A stretch of 64,000 bases of DNA, from contig CM049314.1 of the NCBI GenBank assembly GCA_026874595.1, positions 15,184,729-15,248,728 of the forward strand, in the 5' to 3' direction. Below are positions 1 to 13,550 of the stretch, piece by piece. The notes below the pieces were generated by a model that saw only the letters and a program-made list of their open reading frames with translations, had not been told where the DNA came from and searched no databases. Both the position numbers and the translations under genes were made by a program. Position 1 is the first letter of the stretch. Each line of letters begins with the position of its first letter. This DNA comes from Sipunculus nudus. Its lineage: Eukaryota > Annelida > Sipuncula > Golfingiida > Sipunculidae.

Positions 1-3000
1 ATAAGATTGTTATTGTTGAGGGGTAAGCATTGTTATCGTCGAGGGTAAGCATTTTTATCGTTGAGGAGCAAGCATTGTTATCGTTGAGGGCATAACAATG
101 TTATCGTTGAGGGGTAAGCATTGTTATCGTTGAGGGCATAACATTGTTATCGTTGAGGGGTTAGCATTGTTATCGTTGAGGTTAAGCATTGTTATCGTTG
201 ACGGGTAAACGTTGTAATCGTCGAGGGTAAGCATTGTTATCGTTGAGGGGCAAGCATTGTTATTTGAGGGCATAACATTGTTATCGTTGAGGGATAAGCA
301 TTGATATCGTTGAGGGCATAACATTGTTTTCGTTGAGGGGTAAGCATTGTTTTCGTTTAGGGGTAAGCATAGTTTTCGTTGAGGGGTAAGCATAGTTATC
401 GTTGAGGGGTAAGCATTGTTATCGTTTAGGGGTAAGCACTGTTATCGTTGAGGGGTAAGCATTTTTATCGCTTAAGGCATAATATTGTTATCGTTGAGGG
501 GTAAGTATTGTTATCGTTGAGGGGTAAGCATTGTTATCGTTGAGGGGTAAGCATTGTTATGGTTGAGGGGTAAGCATTGTTATCGTGTAGGGCATAACAT
601 TGTTATCGTTGAGGGGTAAGCATTGTTATTGTTTAGGGGTAAGCATTGTTATCGTTGAGGGGTAAGCATTGTTATCACTTAGGGCATAATATTGTTATCG
701 TTGAGGGGTTAGCATTGTTATCGTTGAGGGATTAGCATTGTTATCGTTGAGGAGTAAGCATTGTTATAGTTTAGGGGTAAGCATTGTTATTGTTGAGGGG
801 TAAGCATTTTTATCGTTTAGGGCATAGCATTGTTATGGTTGAGGAGTAAGCATTGTTATCGTTGAGGGAGAAGCATTGCTATCGTTGAGGAGTAAGCATT
901 GTTATCGTTGAGGGGTAAGCATTGTTATCGTTTAGGGCATAACATTGTTATCGTTGAGGGGTAAGTGTTGTCATTTGAGGGGTAAGCACTGTTATCGTTG
1001 AGGGGTAAGCATTGTAATCGCTTAAGGCCTAACATTGTTATCGTTGAGGGGTAAGTATTGTTATCGTTGAGGGGTAAGCATTGTTATCGTTGAGGGGAAA
1101 GCATTGTTATGGTTAAGGGGTAAGCATTGTTATCGTGTAGGGCATAACATTGTTATCGTTGAGGGGTAAGCATTGTTATCGTTTAGGGGTAAGCATTGTT
1201 ATCGTTGAGGGGTAAGCATTTTTATCGTTTAGGGCATAACATTGTTATCGTTGAGGGGTTAGCATTGTTATCGTTGAGGGGTAAGAATTGTTATCGTTCA
1301 GGGGTAAGCATTGATATCATTGAGGGCATAAGATTGTTATTGTTGAGGGGTAAGCATTGTTATCGTCGAGGGTAAGCATTGTTATCGTTGAGGAGCAAGC
1401 ATTGTTATCGTTGAGGGCATAACAATGTTATCGTTGAGGGGTAAGCATTGTTATCGTTGAGGGCATAACATTGTTATCGTTGAGGGGTAAGCATTGTTAT
1501 CGTTGAGGCCATGGCATTGTTATCGTTGAGAGGTAAGCATTGTTATCGTTGAGGGTAAGCATTGTTATCGTTGAGGGATAAGCATTGTTATCGTTTTGGG
1601 GTAAGCGTTGTTATCGTTGAGGGGCATGCATTGTTATTGTTGAGGGGCATGCATTGTTATCGTTGAGGGGTAAGCATTAATATCATTGAGGGATGAGCAT
1701 TGTTATCGTTGAGGGGTAAGCATTGTTATCGTTGTGGGGTAAGCATTGTTATCGTAGAGGGGTTAGCATTGTTATCATTAAGGGGTAAGCATTGTTATCG
1801 TTGAGGGATAAGCATTGTTATCGTTGAGGGGTAAGCATTGCTATCGTTTAGGGGTAAGCACTGTTATCGTTCAGGGGTAAGCATTGTTATCGCTTAAGGC
1901 ATAACATTGTTATCGTTGAGGGGTAAGTATTGTTATCGTTGAGGGGTAAGCATTGTTATCGTTGAGGGGTAAGCATTGTTATGGTTGAGGGGTAAGCATT
2001 GTTATCGTGTAGGGCATAACATTGTTATCGTTGAGGGGTAAGCACTGTTATCGTTTAGGGGTAAGCATTGTTATCGTTGAGGGGTAAGCATTGTTATCGT
2101 TTAGGGCAGAACATTGTTATCGTTGAGGGGTAAGCATTGTTATCGTTGAGGGGTAAGCATTGTTATCGTTCAGGGGTAAGCATTGATATCATTGAGGGCA
2201 TAAGATTGTTATTGTTGAGGGGTAAGCATTGTTATCGTCGAGGGTAAGCATTTTTATCGTTGAGGAGCAAGCATTGTTATCGTTGAGGGCATAACAATGT
2301 TATCGTTGAGGGGTAAGCATTGTTATCGTTGAGGGCATAACATTGTTATCGTTGAGGGGTTAGCATTGTTATCGTTGAGGTTAAGCATTGTTATCGTTGA
2401 CGGGTAAACGTTGTAATCGTCGAGGGTAAGCATTGTTATCGTTGAGGGGCAAGCATTGTTATTTGAGGGCATAACATTGTTATCGTTGAGGGATAAGCAT
2501 TGATATCGTTGAGGGCATATCATTGTTTTCGTTGAGGGGTAAGCATTGTTTTCGTTTAGGGGTAAGCATAGTTTTCGTTGAGGGGTAAGCATAGTTATCG
2601 TTGAGGGGTTGGAATTGTTTTCGTTGAGGGATAAGTATTGTTATCGTTGAGGGGTAAGCATTGTTATCATTGAGGGGTAAGCATTGTTATCGTTGAGGGC
2701 AAGGCAAGGTTTTGTTGATCGGTAAGCATTGTTATCATTTAGGGGAAGCGTTGTTATCGTTGAGGGGTAAGCATTGTTATCATTGAGGGGAAGCGTTGTT
2801 ATCGTTGAGGGGTTAGCATTGTTTCCGTTGAGGGGTAAGCATTGTTATCATTGAGGGGAAGCATTGTTATCGTTGAGGGGTTAGCATTGTTTCCGTTGAG
2901 GGGTAAGCATTGTTATGATTGAGGGGAAGCATCGTTATCGTTGAGGGGTTAGCATTGTTTCCGTTGAGGGTAAGCATTGTTATCGCTGAGGGCATAATAT

Positions 3001-5068
3001 TGTTATCGTTGAGGGTTAAGCATTGTTATAGTTGAAGGTTATGCATTTTTATCATTGAGGGGTTAACATTGTTATCGTTGAGGGGTTAGCATTGTTATCG
3101 TTGAGGGTAAGCATTGTTATCGTTGAGGGGTTAGCATTGTTTCCGTTGAGGGTAAGCATTGTTATCGTTGAGGGCATAACATTGTTATCGTTGAGGGCAA
3201 GGCAAGGTTTTGTTGAGGGGTAAGCATTGTTATCATTGAGGGGAAGCATTGTTATCGTTGAGGGGTTAGCATTGATATCATTGAGGGCATAAGATAGTTA
3301 TTGTTGAGGGGTAAGCATTGTTATCGTCGAGGGTAAGCATTGTTATCGTTGAGGAGCAAGCATTGTTATCGTTGAGGGCATAACAATGTTATCGTTGAGG
3401 TGTAAGCATTGTTATCGTTGAGGGCATAACATTGTTATCGTTGAGGGGTAAGCATTGTTATCGTTGAGGCCATGGTATTGTTATTGTTGATAGGATAAGT
3501 ATTGTTATCGTTTAGGGGTAAGCATTGTTATCGTTGAGGGGTAAGCATTGTTATCGTTGAGGGGTTAACATTGTTATCGTTGAGGGATAAGTATTGTTAT
3601 CGTTGAGGGGTATGCATTCTTTTCGTTGAGGGGTGAGCATTGTTATCGGTGAGGGCAAGGCATAGATTTCGTTGAGGGGTAAGCATTGTTATCATTGAGG
3701 GGAAGCATTGTTATCGTTGAGGGGTTAGCATTGTTTCCGTTGAGGAGTAAGCATTGTTATCATTGAGGGGAAGCATTGTTATCGTTGAGGGGTTAGCATT
3801 GTTTCCGTTGAGGGGTAAGCATTGTTATGATTGAGGGGAAGCATCGTTATCGTTGAGGGGTTAGCATTGTTTCCGTTGAAGGTAAGCATTGTTATCGTTG
3901 AGGGCATAACATTGTTATCGTTGAGGGTTAAGCATTGTTATAGTTGAAGGTTATGCATTTTTATCATTGAGGGGTTAACATTGTTATCATTGAGGGGTAA
4001 GTATTGTTATCGTTGAGGGGTAAGCATTGTTATGATTGAGGGGAAGCATCATTATCGTTGAGGGGTTAGCATTGTTTCCGTTGAGGGTAAGCATTGTTAT
4101 CGTTGAGGGCATAACATTGTTATCGTTGAGGGCAAGGCAAGGTTTTGTTGAGGGGTAAGCATTGTTATCATTGAGGGGAAGCATTGTTATCGTTGAGGGG
4201 TTAGCATTGTTTCCGTTGAGGGGCAAGCATTGTTATCGTTGAGGGCATAACAATGTTATCGTCGAGGGGCAAGCATTGTTATCTTTGAGGGCATAACATT
4301 GTTATCCTTGAGGGATAGCATTGTTATCGTTGAGAGCATAACATTGTTATCGTTGAGGGGTAAGCATTGTTATCGTTTAAGGGTAAGCATTGTTTTCGTT
4401 GAGGGGTAAGCATTGTTATCGTTGAGGGGTAAGCATTGTTATCGTTGAGGGCTGAGCATTGTTATCTTTGAGGGGTAAGCATTGTTATCGTTGAGGGGTT
4501 GGAATTGTTTTCTTTGAGGGATAAGTATTGTTATCGTTGAGGGGTAAGCATTGTTATCGTTGAGGGGTAAGCATTATTATCGGTTAGGGCAAGGCATAGT
4601 TTTCGTTGAGGGGTAAGCATTGTTATCATTGAGGGGAAGCATTGTTATCGTTGAGGGGTTAGCATTGTTTCCGTTGATGGGTAAGCATTGTTATCATTGA
4701 GGGGAAGCATTGTTTTCGTTGAGGGGTAAGCATTGTTTCCGTTGAGGGGTAAGCATTGTTAGGATTGAGGGGAAGCACCGTTATCGTTGAGGGGTTAGCA
4801 GTGTTTCCGTTGAGGGTAAGCATTGTTATCGTTGAGGGCATAACATTGTTATCGTTGAGGGTTAAGCAGTGTTATAGTTGAAGGTTATGCATTTTTATCA
4901 TTGAGGGGTTAACATTGTTTTCATTGAGGGGTAAGTATAGTTATCGTTGAGGGGTAAGCATTGTATTGTTATCGTTGAGGGCATAACATTGTTATCGTTG
5001 AGGGGTAAGCATTGTTATCGTAGAGGGGTTAGCATTGTATTGTTATCGTTGAGGGCATAACCTTGCTA
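1..5068. repeat. 23-bp minisatellite, large array 1
   Basis: The whole stretch is a degenerate tandem array of a ~23-bp unit close to TTGTTATCGTTGAGGGGTAAG plus CA. Recurrent 21-23 bp variants carry GAGGGCATAACA, GAGGGGTTAGCA or GAGGGGAAGCA. Variants are not randomly mixed: positions 1-400 and 2200-2599 are almost identical at an offset of 2199 bp, and the same leading variant (ATAAGATTGTTATTG-like) recurs near 1328 and 3288. This indicates higher-order duplication. The array starts before the window. Open frames on the minus strand follow only from a stop-free unit whose length is not divisible by three; they are not genes. Confidence 0.97.
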
Positions 5069-5290
5069 TCTTTGACGTTTAGATCCAGGTCGGTCGACCT
5101 ACTTTCAACTCTTTCTTTTCCATTCACTTCAGGAACAGGCAGACTTTTCGCGTCAGCTTCCGGCCAGGGTTGGCCAAAAGCCGGCTTTTTCTCATATTAT
5201 CCGGACCGGCGCCTAATACTGGCTGTTACTGGTCAATTATGGTTAATGTACTTATCATCTGACAAATCATTCATACAATATCCCTTTATT
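5069..5290. other. single-copy spacer between minisatellite and duplicated flank
   Basis: About 220 bp of non-repetitive sequence separates array 1 from the first copy of the duplicated flank. A short plus-strand open frame crosses it (5063-5317), but it has no recognisable domain and runs out of the repeat, so I do not call a gene. Confidence 0.5.
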
Positions 5291-5998
5291 ACTCAGGCTT
5301 TTAAGTTGCTGCAGTGATATACTGGTCATCTGACAAACCATTCATAATGTACACTTTTTTAATTGGCTTAAAAGTAGTGGCTGTAATATAAGTTTACCGA
5401 CACGAACCCTAACTCTTGACTAGTGCAGTGAACAGTAACTAGATGGGCAGGTGGAAGCGAGACAGTTATGTGACCCAACTTAATTAGTCTTTATGAACTT
5501 GAGCACAAAACTGGATCCACTGTATGGCTCCCTGATAATAATTGTTTTTATTTATTACAATACTGACTTGGATCATTAAAGGACGCTTAGTTGTTAACCC
5601 AGAGGCCATGGGGATGGAGATTAATTACGTGAGCAGAGTCAGTTTTGAATCAATTTCAGTCCTGCCTGGACTTGAACTCCATGCTAGCTTATTATTGCGG
5701 TATGTTTACTTTTGATTATCAAAGACTTTCTGGTACAAAGCTTTGATACTGGGCCTTGCTGTGGGACATGAACTGTAACATTTAGTGATCGGCCGCCAGG
5801 TTTGTGGCCTTCTTATCTTCTATCAAGCACAAAGGGATTCTTAAGAGACTTGCTCAGTGAAGCACCTTATTTGTGATATTTATCATTGAACCTGTGTTAT
5901 TTGAAAGTCAAACATTTGTACCAACTATAAATCTTTACAGTAAAAAGCATGCATATTACATGTCTAAGTTAATTTTGGTTCCCCTGCAGTATCATTAC
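5291..5998. repeat. duplicated flank, copy A
   Basis: This ~700-bp segment starts around ACTCAGGCTTTTAAGTTGC and ends at CCCTGCAGTATCATTACT. It is repeated with small differences at 7461-8158. Together with the intervening minisatellite the layout is array, flank, array, flank, as expected from tandem duplication of an array-plus-flank unit by unequal exchange. No coding potential is recognised. Confidence 0.9.
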
Positions 5999-7460
5999 TT
6001 ATCGTCGATGGGTTAGCATTGTTATCGTTGAGGGGTAAGCATTGTTATCGTCGAGGGTAAGCATTGTTATCGTTGAGGGGCAAGCATTGTTATCGTTGAG
6101 GGCATAACAATGTTATCGTTGAGGGGTAAGCATTGTTATCGTTGAGGGCATAACATTGTTATCGTTGAGGGGTTAGCATTGTTATCGTTGAGGGCATAAC
6201 ATTGTTATTGTTAAGGGGTAAGCATTGTTATCGTTGAGAGTAAGCATTGTTATGGTTGAGAGGAAAGCATTATTATCGTTGAGGGCATAACAATGTTATC
6301 GTTGAGGGGTAAGCATTGTTATCGTTGAGGGCATAACATTGTTATCGTTGAGGGGTTACCATTGTTGTCGTTGAGGGGTAAGCATTGTTATCGTTGAGGG
6401 GCAAGCATTGTTATCTTTGAGGGCATAACATAGTTATCATTTAGGGATAAGCATTGTTATCGTTGAGGGCATAACATTGTTATCATTGAGGGGTAAGCAT
6501 TGTTATCGTTGAGGGGTAAGCATTGTTATCGTTGTGGGGTAAGCATTTTTATCGTTGAGGGGTAAGCATTGTTATCGTTGAGGGCATAACATTGTTATCG
6601 TTGAGGGGTTACCATTGTTATCGTTGAGGGGTAAGCATTGTTATCGTTGACGGGTAAACATTGTTATCGTCGAGGGTAAGCATTGTTATCGTTGAGGGGC
6701 AAGCATTGTTATCTTTGAGGGCATAACATTGTTATCGTTTAGGGATAAGCATTGTTATCGTTGAGGGGTTAGCATTGTTATCGTTGAGGGGTAAGCATTC
6801 TTATCGTTGACGGGTAAACATTGTTATCGTCGAGGGTAGGTATTGTTATCGTTGAGGGGCAAGCATGTTTATCTTTGAGGGCATAACATTGTTATCGTTG
6901 AGGGATAAGCATTGTTATCGTTGAGGGCATAACATTGTTATCGTTGAGGGTTAAGCATTGTTATCGTTTAGGGGTAAGCATTGTTTTCGTTGAGGGGCAA
7001 GCATTGTTATCGTTGAGGGGTAAGCATTGTTATCGTTTAGGGATAAGCATTGTTATCGTTGAGGGGAAAGCATTGTTATCGTTGAGGGATAAGCATTGTT
7101 ATCGTTGAGGGGTAAGCATTGTTATCATTGAGGGGTAAGCATTGTTATCGTTGAGGGGTAAGCATTGTTATCGTTGTGGGGTAAACATATTTATCGTTAA
7201 GGGGTAAGCATTGTTATCGTTAAGGGCTTGGCATTGTTATCGTTGAGGGGTAAGCATTGTTATCGTTGAGGGGTAAGCATTGTTATCGTTGAGGGGTTAG
7301 CATTGTTGTCGTTAAGGGCATGACATTGTTATCGTTGAGGGGTTAGCATTGTAATCGTTGACGGGTAAGCATTGTTATCGTTGAGGGGTAAGCATTGTTA
7401 TTGTTGAGGGGTAAGCATTGTTATCGTTGAGGGGTAAGCATTGTTGTCGTTAAGAGCATG
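5999..7460. repeat. 23-bp minisatellite, array 2
   Basis: This is the same 23-bp unit family as array 1, about 1.46 kb long, lying between the two copies of the ~700-bp flank. It joins copy A abruptly after ATCATTACTT and ends at the ACTGAGGC start of copy B. Confidence 0.95.
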
Positions 7461-8158
7461 ACTGAGGCTTTTCAGTTGCTGCAGTGATATACTGGTCATC
7501 TGACAAACCATTCATAATGTACACTTTTTTAAATTGGCTTTAAAGTAGTGGCTGTAATATAAGTTTACCTACACGAACCCTAACTCTTGAGTGTTAGTGC
7601 AGTGAACAGTAACTAGATGGGCAGGTGGAAGCTAGACAGTTATGTGACCCAGCTTAATTAGTCTTTATATGAACTTGAGCACAAAACTGGACCCACTGTA
7701 TGGCTCCCTGATAATAATTGTTTTTATTTATTACAATACTAACTTGCATCATTAAAGGATGTTTAGCTGTTGAGGCTATGGGGATGGAGATTAATTACGT
7801 GAGCAGAGTCAGTTTTGAGTCAAATTCCAGTCTTGCCTGGACTTGAACTCCATGCTAGCTTATTATTGCAGTATGTTTACTTTTGATTATCAAAGACTTT
7901 CTGGTACAAAGCTTTGATATTGGGCCTTGGTGTGGGACATGAACTGTAACTTTTAGTGATAGACCGCCAGGTTTGTTTTCTTCTTTATCTTCTGTCAGGC
8001 ACAGAGGGATTCTTATGAGACTGGCGAGGTGAAGCACCATATTTGTGACATTTATCATTGAACCTATGTCATTTGTACCAACTATAAATCTTTACAGTAG
8101 AAAGCATGCATATTACATGACTAAGGTAATCTTGGTTCCCCTGCAGTATCATTACTAC
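7461..8158. repeat. duplicated flank, copy B
   Basis: Second copy of the segment at 5291-5998, with scattered substitutions and small indels. After the shared CCCTGCAGTATCATTACT it continues into unrelated unique sequence rather than into minisatellite. This edge therefore looks like the original border of the locus. Confidence 0.9.
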
Positions 8159-8576
8159 TTTGCTAATTGGTAAATTTGTTTTATTTGTGTCATAATTCCT
8201 TACTTTGTGTCATTTTAAATAATTTATTGTAGTATTTTATTGCAAAATGTTCAAAGAACAAGCTAGTATAAGAATAAAAACATTTTAAAAATAATTCTTT
8301 TGTTGTTTATTAGGTTTGGGGCATTTTTTATTCAATTGAAGAGTATTAGCTAGTAATAGCCAGTATTGGGCACTTTTGAAGTATTGACCAGGCCGGCTCA
8401 AGCCTGCCTTAGCCAGTGGTTAAAGCTGAGGGTGGCTATAACCGGGCAACTCTGCTTCCAGGATGGCCACTTCTTTTCAGATAAGTCCACTCATGTTGCA
8501 AAATCTTAAATCGTACTAGTTATGAACTGGGTAGAAGAGAATGATATGTAAACATATAATAACCATGCTTGTCTAT
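8159..8576. other. intergenic, nothing recognised
   Basis: AT-rich sequence with stops in all frames and no recognisable domain, RNA or repeat structure. Confidence 0.5.
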
Positions 8577-9051
8577 TTAAAGGGACCCAGTCACCTATCT
8601 GACCTTTATAAATTAAAGTTAATTCCTTGGAGCTTTTATAAAAATCGGCCAGAAAACGTGGATATCACCACACACAGGCTGCCTGTTTTGTTTATATCAA
8701 CGTGTTTATAATATGTTGGGGCCCACCAAAATAATCATAACAAATTTTAACTAGGGCATCTGACAGCAAATCATAAAATCCGGGCTTTGCAAATGGCTTT
8801 GTGCAACAAGTGACCTTTCAACCTCAGGATATATGCAACATACCAGCTAAGGCTACATGTTTCTTTTTCTGTTTGTCAACGTTTCTGTGCTTACAAACAT
8901 GTTGTTGATAAACAAGTTTATACATCCATCACGAAGGCCTTGTAAGAACTTTTCACAACCAAAATTACCCTTAGATGATTAATATATTCACAGAGCAAGC
9001 CAGAAATCTCATAAATCTTTTTTCAAAAGGTAGGTGAATGGGCACCTTTAA
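8577..9051. mobile_element. TTAA-flanked MITE with imperfect inverted ends
   Basis: TTAA occurs at 8577-8580 and 9048-9051 as a target-site duplication. Inside it the left end reads AGGGACCCAGTCACCTA and the reverse complement of the right end reads AGGTGCCCATTCACCTA. No protein is encoded in the ~467 bp between, so it is a non-autonomous element. The TTAA target fits piggyBac-type transposition, but the ends are not the classic CCC type, so the superfamily is left open. Confidence 0.75.
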
Positions 9052-12000
9052 CAGAATCGTATACATGGATTCCTAGAACTGATTCCCTGAATATCGGTTG
9101 GGGTTAAATATAGTGCCATTGTCCACTTCATATCCCCATCCCCTGTTAACCTGCTGTCGAAATTCTGGTACTCCCGTGAAATTATATGAATTTAATGTAA
9201 ATCAAGTCAAACAAGTCATGCTGTAACAAAAATAAATAATAGAATAATAAAAATAAATAATAAAAATATGACCAAGCAGTATACAGTAACTAGGATATAT
9301 TTTTCAATTCAAGTCTATGACGTCAGTAATCACACACAAGCGACCTATGTGACGCCACTATTATTGCACAAATGCTTAGTAGATACTTCATAGTGTAAAA
9401 TACATTACATTACAACAACTGGCTGCAATGTATCAGTCAAGGAAGTCTTTAATAGCGAAATAATGTGCTACATGTGGCGCCCAGTTATCTGTAGCAAATA
9501 TTTGGTATATTTTCTGATCAATTCCAAAATGAGCTGCAATGAATGAATAAGAAATAGACCTGACTAACGCATATCTAACCATCTGATTAACGTCAAATAA
9601 ACGTCCATGTCAATCCCTCTGATGCAGAATTGGGGGATCCAATAATTTGCTGTACGGGGGAAACAAGGGTAAGACAAAACTTTAAACCTCACTTCACTTT
9701 GCATCTCCATAAATAGAAATATAAAATGTCTCAAGCAAATATAACAAGGCCATGTGTTCAGTTGACCAAAAGCTTAAATAATAACACCTGTTAAGCAAGG
9801 GGGCATATCAAGCCGATTTTGACGTACGAAACAAATGGGGTTTTGTCTGCCCAAGTGAGGGCAATCTTTGGCATATAAATGAATTCTGGACAAAATCATA
9901 CGCATCGCCATGTATACCATGAGTATAGGAAGAACTGGGTTGCTTTGAGAGCCCTTAAAAGAGAGAATGGCTGAAAGAGGAGGGCATTATGGGAGATATG
10001 GTTAGAAAGGTGATAAACTTGATAGAAAATTGTCTCTTACGTCATTTATCGATGCAATACTAATTGGCTGAAATGGACGTTTGTAGTATGTGAGGCAGTA
10101 CCAAAAAAATGGTAAGCTAAAGGGGGGCACGTGCCCCTGTTTGGATCCGCCTTTGTGCGGACCAAGGTTATTGCATGGTCACACGAAAAAATGTATGGCC
10201 TTAAAGCTGCTTGGTGTGACATGTATTCTAGCAATCTCATTTTAAAAATTTTAACCTCCTGGGTGTCCGACTTAAAGGAATTTCATTGTATATAAATGTT
10301 TTCCATCTCATGTTAGGCCTTTAGACCATCATTACTGTGTCTAATTTTGTGATAGTATTTACGATTTGGCGAATAATCACCAACTGGTAATGTTGGAACA
10401 TTAGGCATACGACTGAGGGCGATATTTATTAGGTTCAGCGTGGGCCTCCCGCACTGTTAATTTCAGGTCTCGTCATATTATAAGTAACCGCTTTTTGAAT
10501 GAAATCTCTCACTCACCAATCTTCCACTGGATCAGCAGTGCAAAGGACATTAATGTTAACGTCAATTCCCGCCAGGTGTAAGCAGAAAAAAATACGCATC
10601 CATAACAACGGGAAGGTTTATTTAGGGGGGAAATGTCAGTAAAACGTTATAACAACGGTATAATAAAAAAAAATCCCCCGATTATTTTTTTTTCAAAAGG
10701 ACTCCTGAGGTCATGTCCCGGAAAACGAGTGTTGTGGGTCTGTTATTTTATTCCGTTTGCATATTCCTATTGGTTTAATAGTCTATGTGTGAACACGTGT
10801 AGTGTGCCGATCGATTAAATCGATGACTGCTCCTTTTCTTTTATAATCGATTTAATCGATTGCAGTCTTACATAATCAATTAAAAACGATTATGTATGCA
10901 AAGGCAAAGAATCTAATCCTGTCAGAGAAATACGAACACAAATAAACGAACAGCATCAAACGGAACCTTGCGCATCAAACATTCGTCCGACGGCAAATTA
11001 ATCTTTGGTGGCTTGATAGTTTCATTATGAATACCGATGTACATGTCAGACTATTTACTTGGGTCAATATTATAAGTACTAGTATAGAGCAGATTTCAAG
11101 GTAATATATAAAGTACATAAAAAAATCGATAAGTAATCGAACATCGGTCGTTTTTATTTTTCAGTTATCGATTATGATTTTAAAATCAATTCCTACCACT
11201 AGTGAACACTCATCAAGTGGAAACAAGTATACTGGTATAACAATTTCTGCATATACATATAATGAGTTACTGACTCTGTTCAACACAAGTAATAATAATG
11301 TTAAACATAAAAAAACAGAGTAACAACAATTAAGGTAATTTCTTTAATGTTCTTCAGTGTTGCCACATGTAAGTTCTTGTGATGCGTGACCGTCGGGCAT
11401 CAATATCTCAGTAAGAAAGTCTATTTCTGTAATGAAAAGCACATAAATGTAGACACGTGACCTTATCATCTTCATCTTCCTAAGGAAGACCTGGACAATA
11501 ACATTAAACAAAACGTCATCATACATGTTTCTTCGTTTTGGCAAAAGAACGTTATAATAGAAGAAATAAAAACAAAATTAGTGTTGGATAGTATATAACA
11601 CTTTTAAATGAGACCAAACCATTTTATGACGATTTAATTTTGTTAATACTGATTGAATAATAAAATAATCTTAATGATGGGCAAAATACTCACATGAGTA
11701 AACAGACTATGAGGAATAATGGAGAAAGACGGAAACAGGATGGGTTTAAACGCCATTACCTTTATATTGCATGGGCGGATCCAAGATTAAGGAAAAGGAG
11801 GGGATCAACCCAGGAGCTTTAATAACAAAACCCAAAAAAAAGTGCTGCGGAGGCTGGAAAAAGGGGGTCCGGACCCCCCCCCCCCCCCCCGCTTCTGTTT
11901 TAAAACAGGGACTTCTTAACTAAAAGATATTATTCATTAATTTTAATTAATGTTTTGTGAGCAAAAAAAAAACTGTATGTAAAAAGGTAAATCAACTGGT

Positions 12001-13496
12001 TAAAAGCTAGCCCTGCGTGGGATTTAGCGTATTTACGTTTACTACTAAAATGCTTAAAATAAAACGCGATTCCATGAGCCGATAGACGTAACTCAATACC
12101 AGCTTTTATCACTAAAGCCCTGTAAAGTCTGTATGATGATTCCCTCACATTTGCATAACAGGCCGTCATGCCTCCTGTGAATGACACCGTTGCTATGAGG
12201 ACGCTTACAGCGGTCCCATTGGTAATAGACAGCTCAACCCGCTTGGTAACATTCGTACTGAAATCATGTTTTCAGAAAGTCCATACATGAACCTTCGTGT
12301 CCTGTGATATATCTCTGCTGTTTGAACATTACGGTCGATAGGCCAAATGTATGTGCATTGTATACACTGTAACATCCATTTTGTACTGTGCATTTGTTAG
12401 TGTTCAAGTTACACTTGAAAGTCTTGCCACTGTTAAGTTGCCAACACGCTGATCGTCGCGATCGTTTCAGCCAGCGGGTACATGAATAACAGTTTGACTG
12501 CGTTAGTCGCGTGTGGACCTGAATATCTCACGCTGATTGGCTGAGCTAGAGATACATTTTCAAACCGGCCTGCTTTGAAAAACGATGGTCTAAAAAACGG
12601 TGGCACATTGACTAACTGAGGCTTAGGATACATTTAGTGTTAAAAGTTTTGTCGTACTCAAAATAGCCGAGGACCTAAAAATACTAAGACTGATTAAATG
12701 GAAATAAATAGCAAGCTGGTAGCCCACAATAGGCGGTTACTGAATTAACCATGTTGCTTTTGAAAAAAGGTTATGGGAAAGACAACTATAGTTACTCCTT
12801 ACGTCATTGGGAAAGACCTTAGTTAAGCGAGGCAATGATGTATGGCGCTGACTGTCCGACACGGCCAAAGTTTACCAGTCGATGATATACTAGTAAGAGG
12901 GTCAGAGAGTGGAAATTAGTTATATAAGTAGCCGAGAGGTTGAAGTACTGACACTAAGTGCGATACAGTGAGAGAACGTTTGATTTCTGTGTCAGAGGCA
13001 GCAATATGGAGCCGTTTCATCGACCGGGCCAGTGTAGTTATGAGCGACCTGGTATACATATTTAAGTTTCGACCAATTTCAATTAAAACCTACCATTTAA
13101 AGAGGTGGGAGTCTCTGTGTCAATATTCTTAATTACCAGCAAAGAATTCAGAAAAACAGTGTACACAGCAATTTTATTGCGAGACAAATTAAGATAAGAG
13201 GTAAGAATCAAAGGTCCCTATATTTTTGTCTAATCCACCTGTATAGGATAAACATAACTAAACACCAGCATGACCGTACCATGACTGTTGTCCCTTACTG
13301 ACTGATTAAATAGAGAAGAGCAGTAATAACAAATTATAATATTAATAATGGTAAAAATAATAATAATAAAATTAAGGTTGTGTTATATCTTATTTTTTCT
13401 ATTTTAAATCAAATGACCTAATGTATTCCTCGACCTGTAACAAGCAAGAATCAGGGTGATAATCGTTTACCGGTAAAACAAATAAAAGCAAATAAT

Positions 13497-13500
<4 letters not shown>
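9052..13500. other. long intergenic stretch without a recognisable gene
   Basis: About 4.4 kb of AT-rich sequence with a polyC run near 11875-11890. Minus-strand open frames at 11930-12633 are neighbouring but show no family motif and no convincing splice linkage. One foldback is listed separately. I see no gene, RNA or transposon protein here. Confidence 0.5.
10809..10866. repeat. AATCGATT-rich foldback
   Basis: ATCGATTAAATCGAT followed ~17 bp later by ATCGATTTAATCGAT, with GACTGC and GCAGTC also complementary. The sequence can fold into a hairpin. Related ATCGAT-rich sequence recurs at 11120-11190. Origin unknown; it may be a MITE remnant. Confidence 0.55.

Positions 13501-13550
<50 letters not shown>
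13501..13550. repeat. (AT)n microsatellite
   Basis: An uninterrupted AT dinucleotide run of about 49 bp, downstream of the amidohydrolase-like gene. Confidence 0.98.

Noticed and set aside
124-4841. Minus-strand open frames of 60-89 codons within the minisatellite (repeated NDNNANPSTITML-type peptides)
   Set aside because: They are generated by a stop-poor 23-bp unit read through its three frames; there is no start context, splice structure or non-repeat sequence.
1-7460. CRISPR-like alternation of short repeats
   Set aside because: Units abut without unique spacers and the context is clearly eukaryotic; this is a minisatellite.
11930-12633. Three adjacent minus-strand open frames as possible exons of a membrane protein
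   Set aside because: No family motif, no consistent donor/acceptor chain and no matching phases found.
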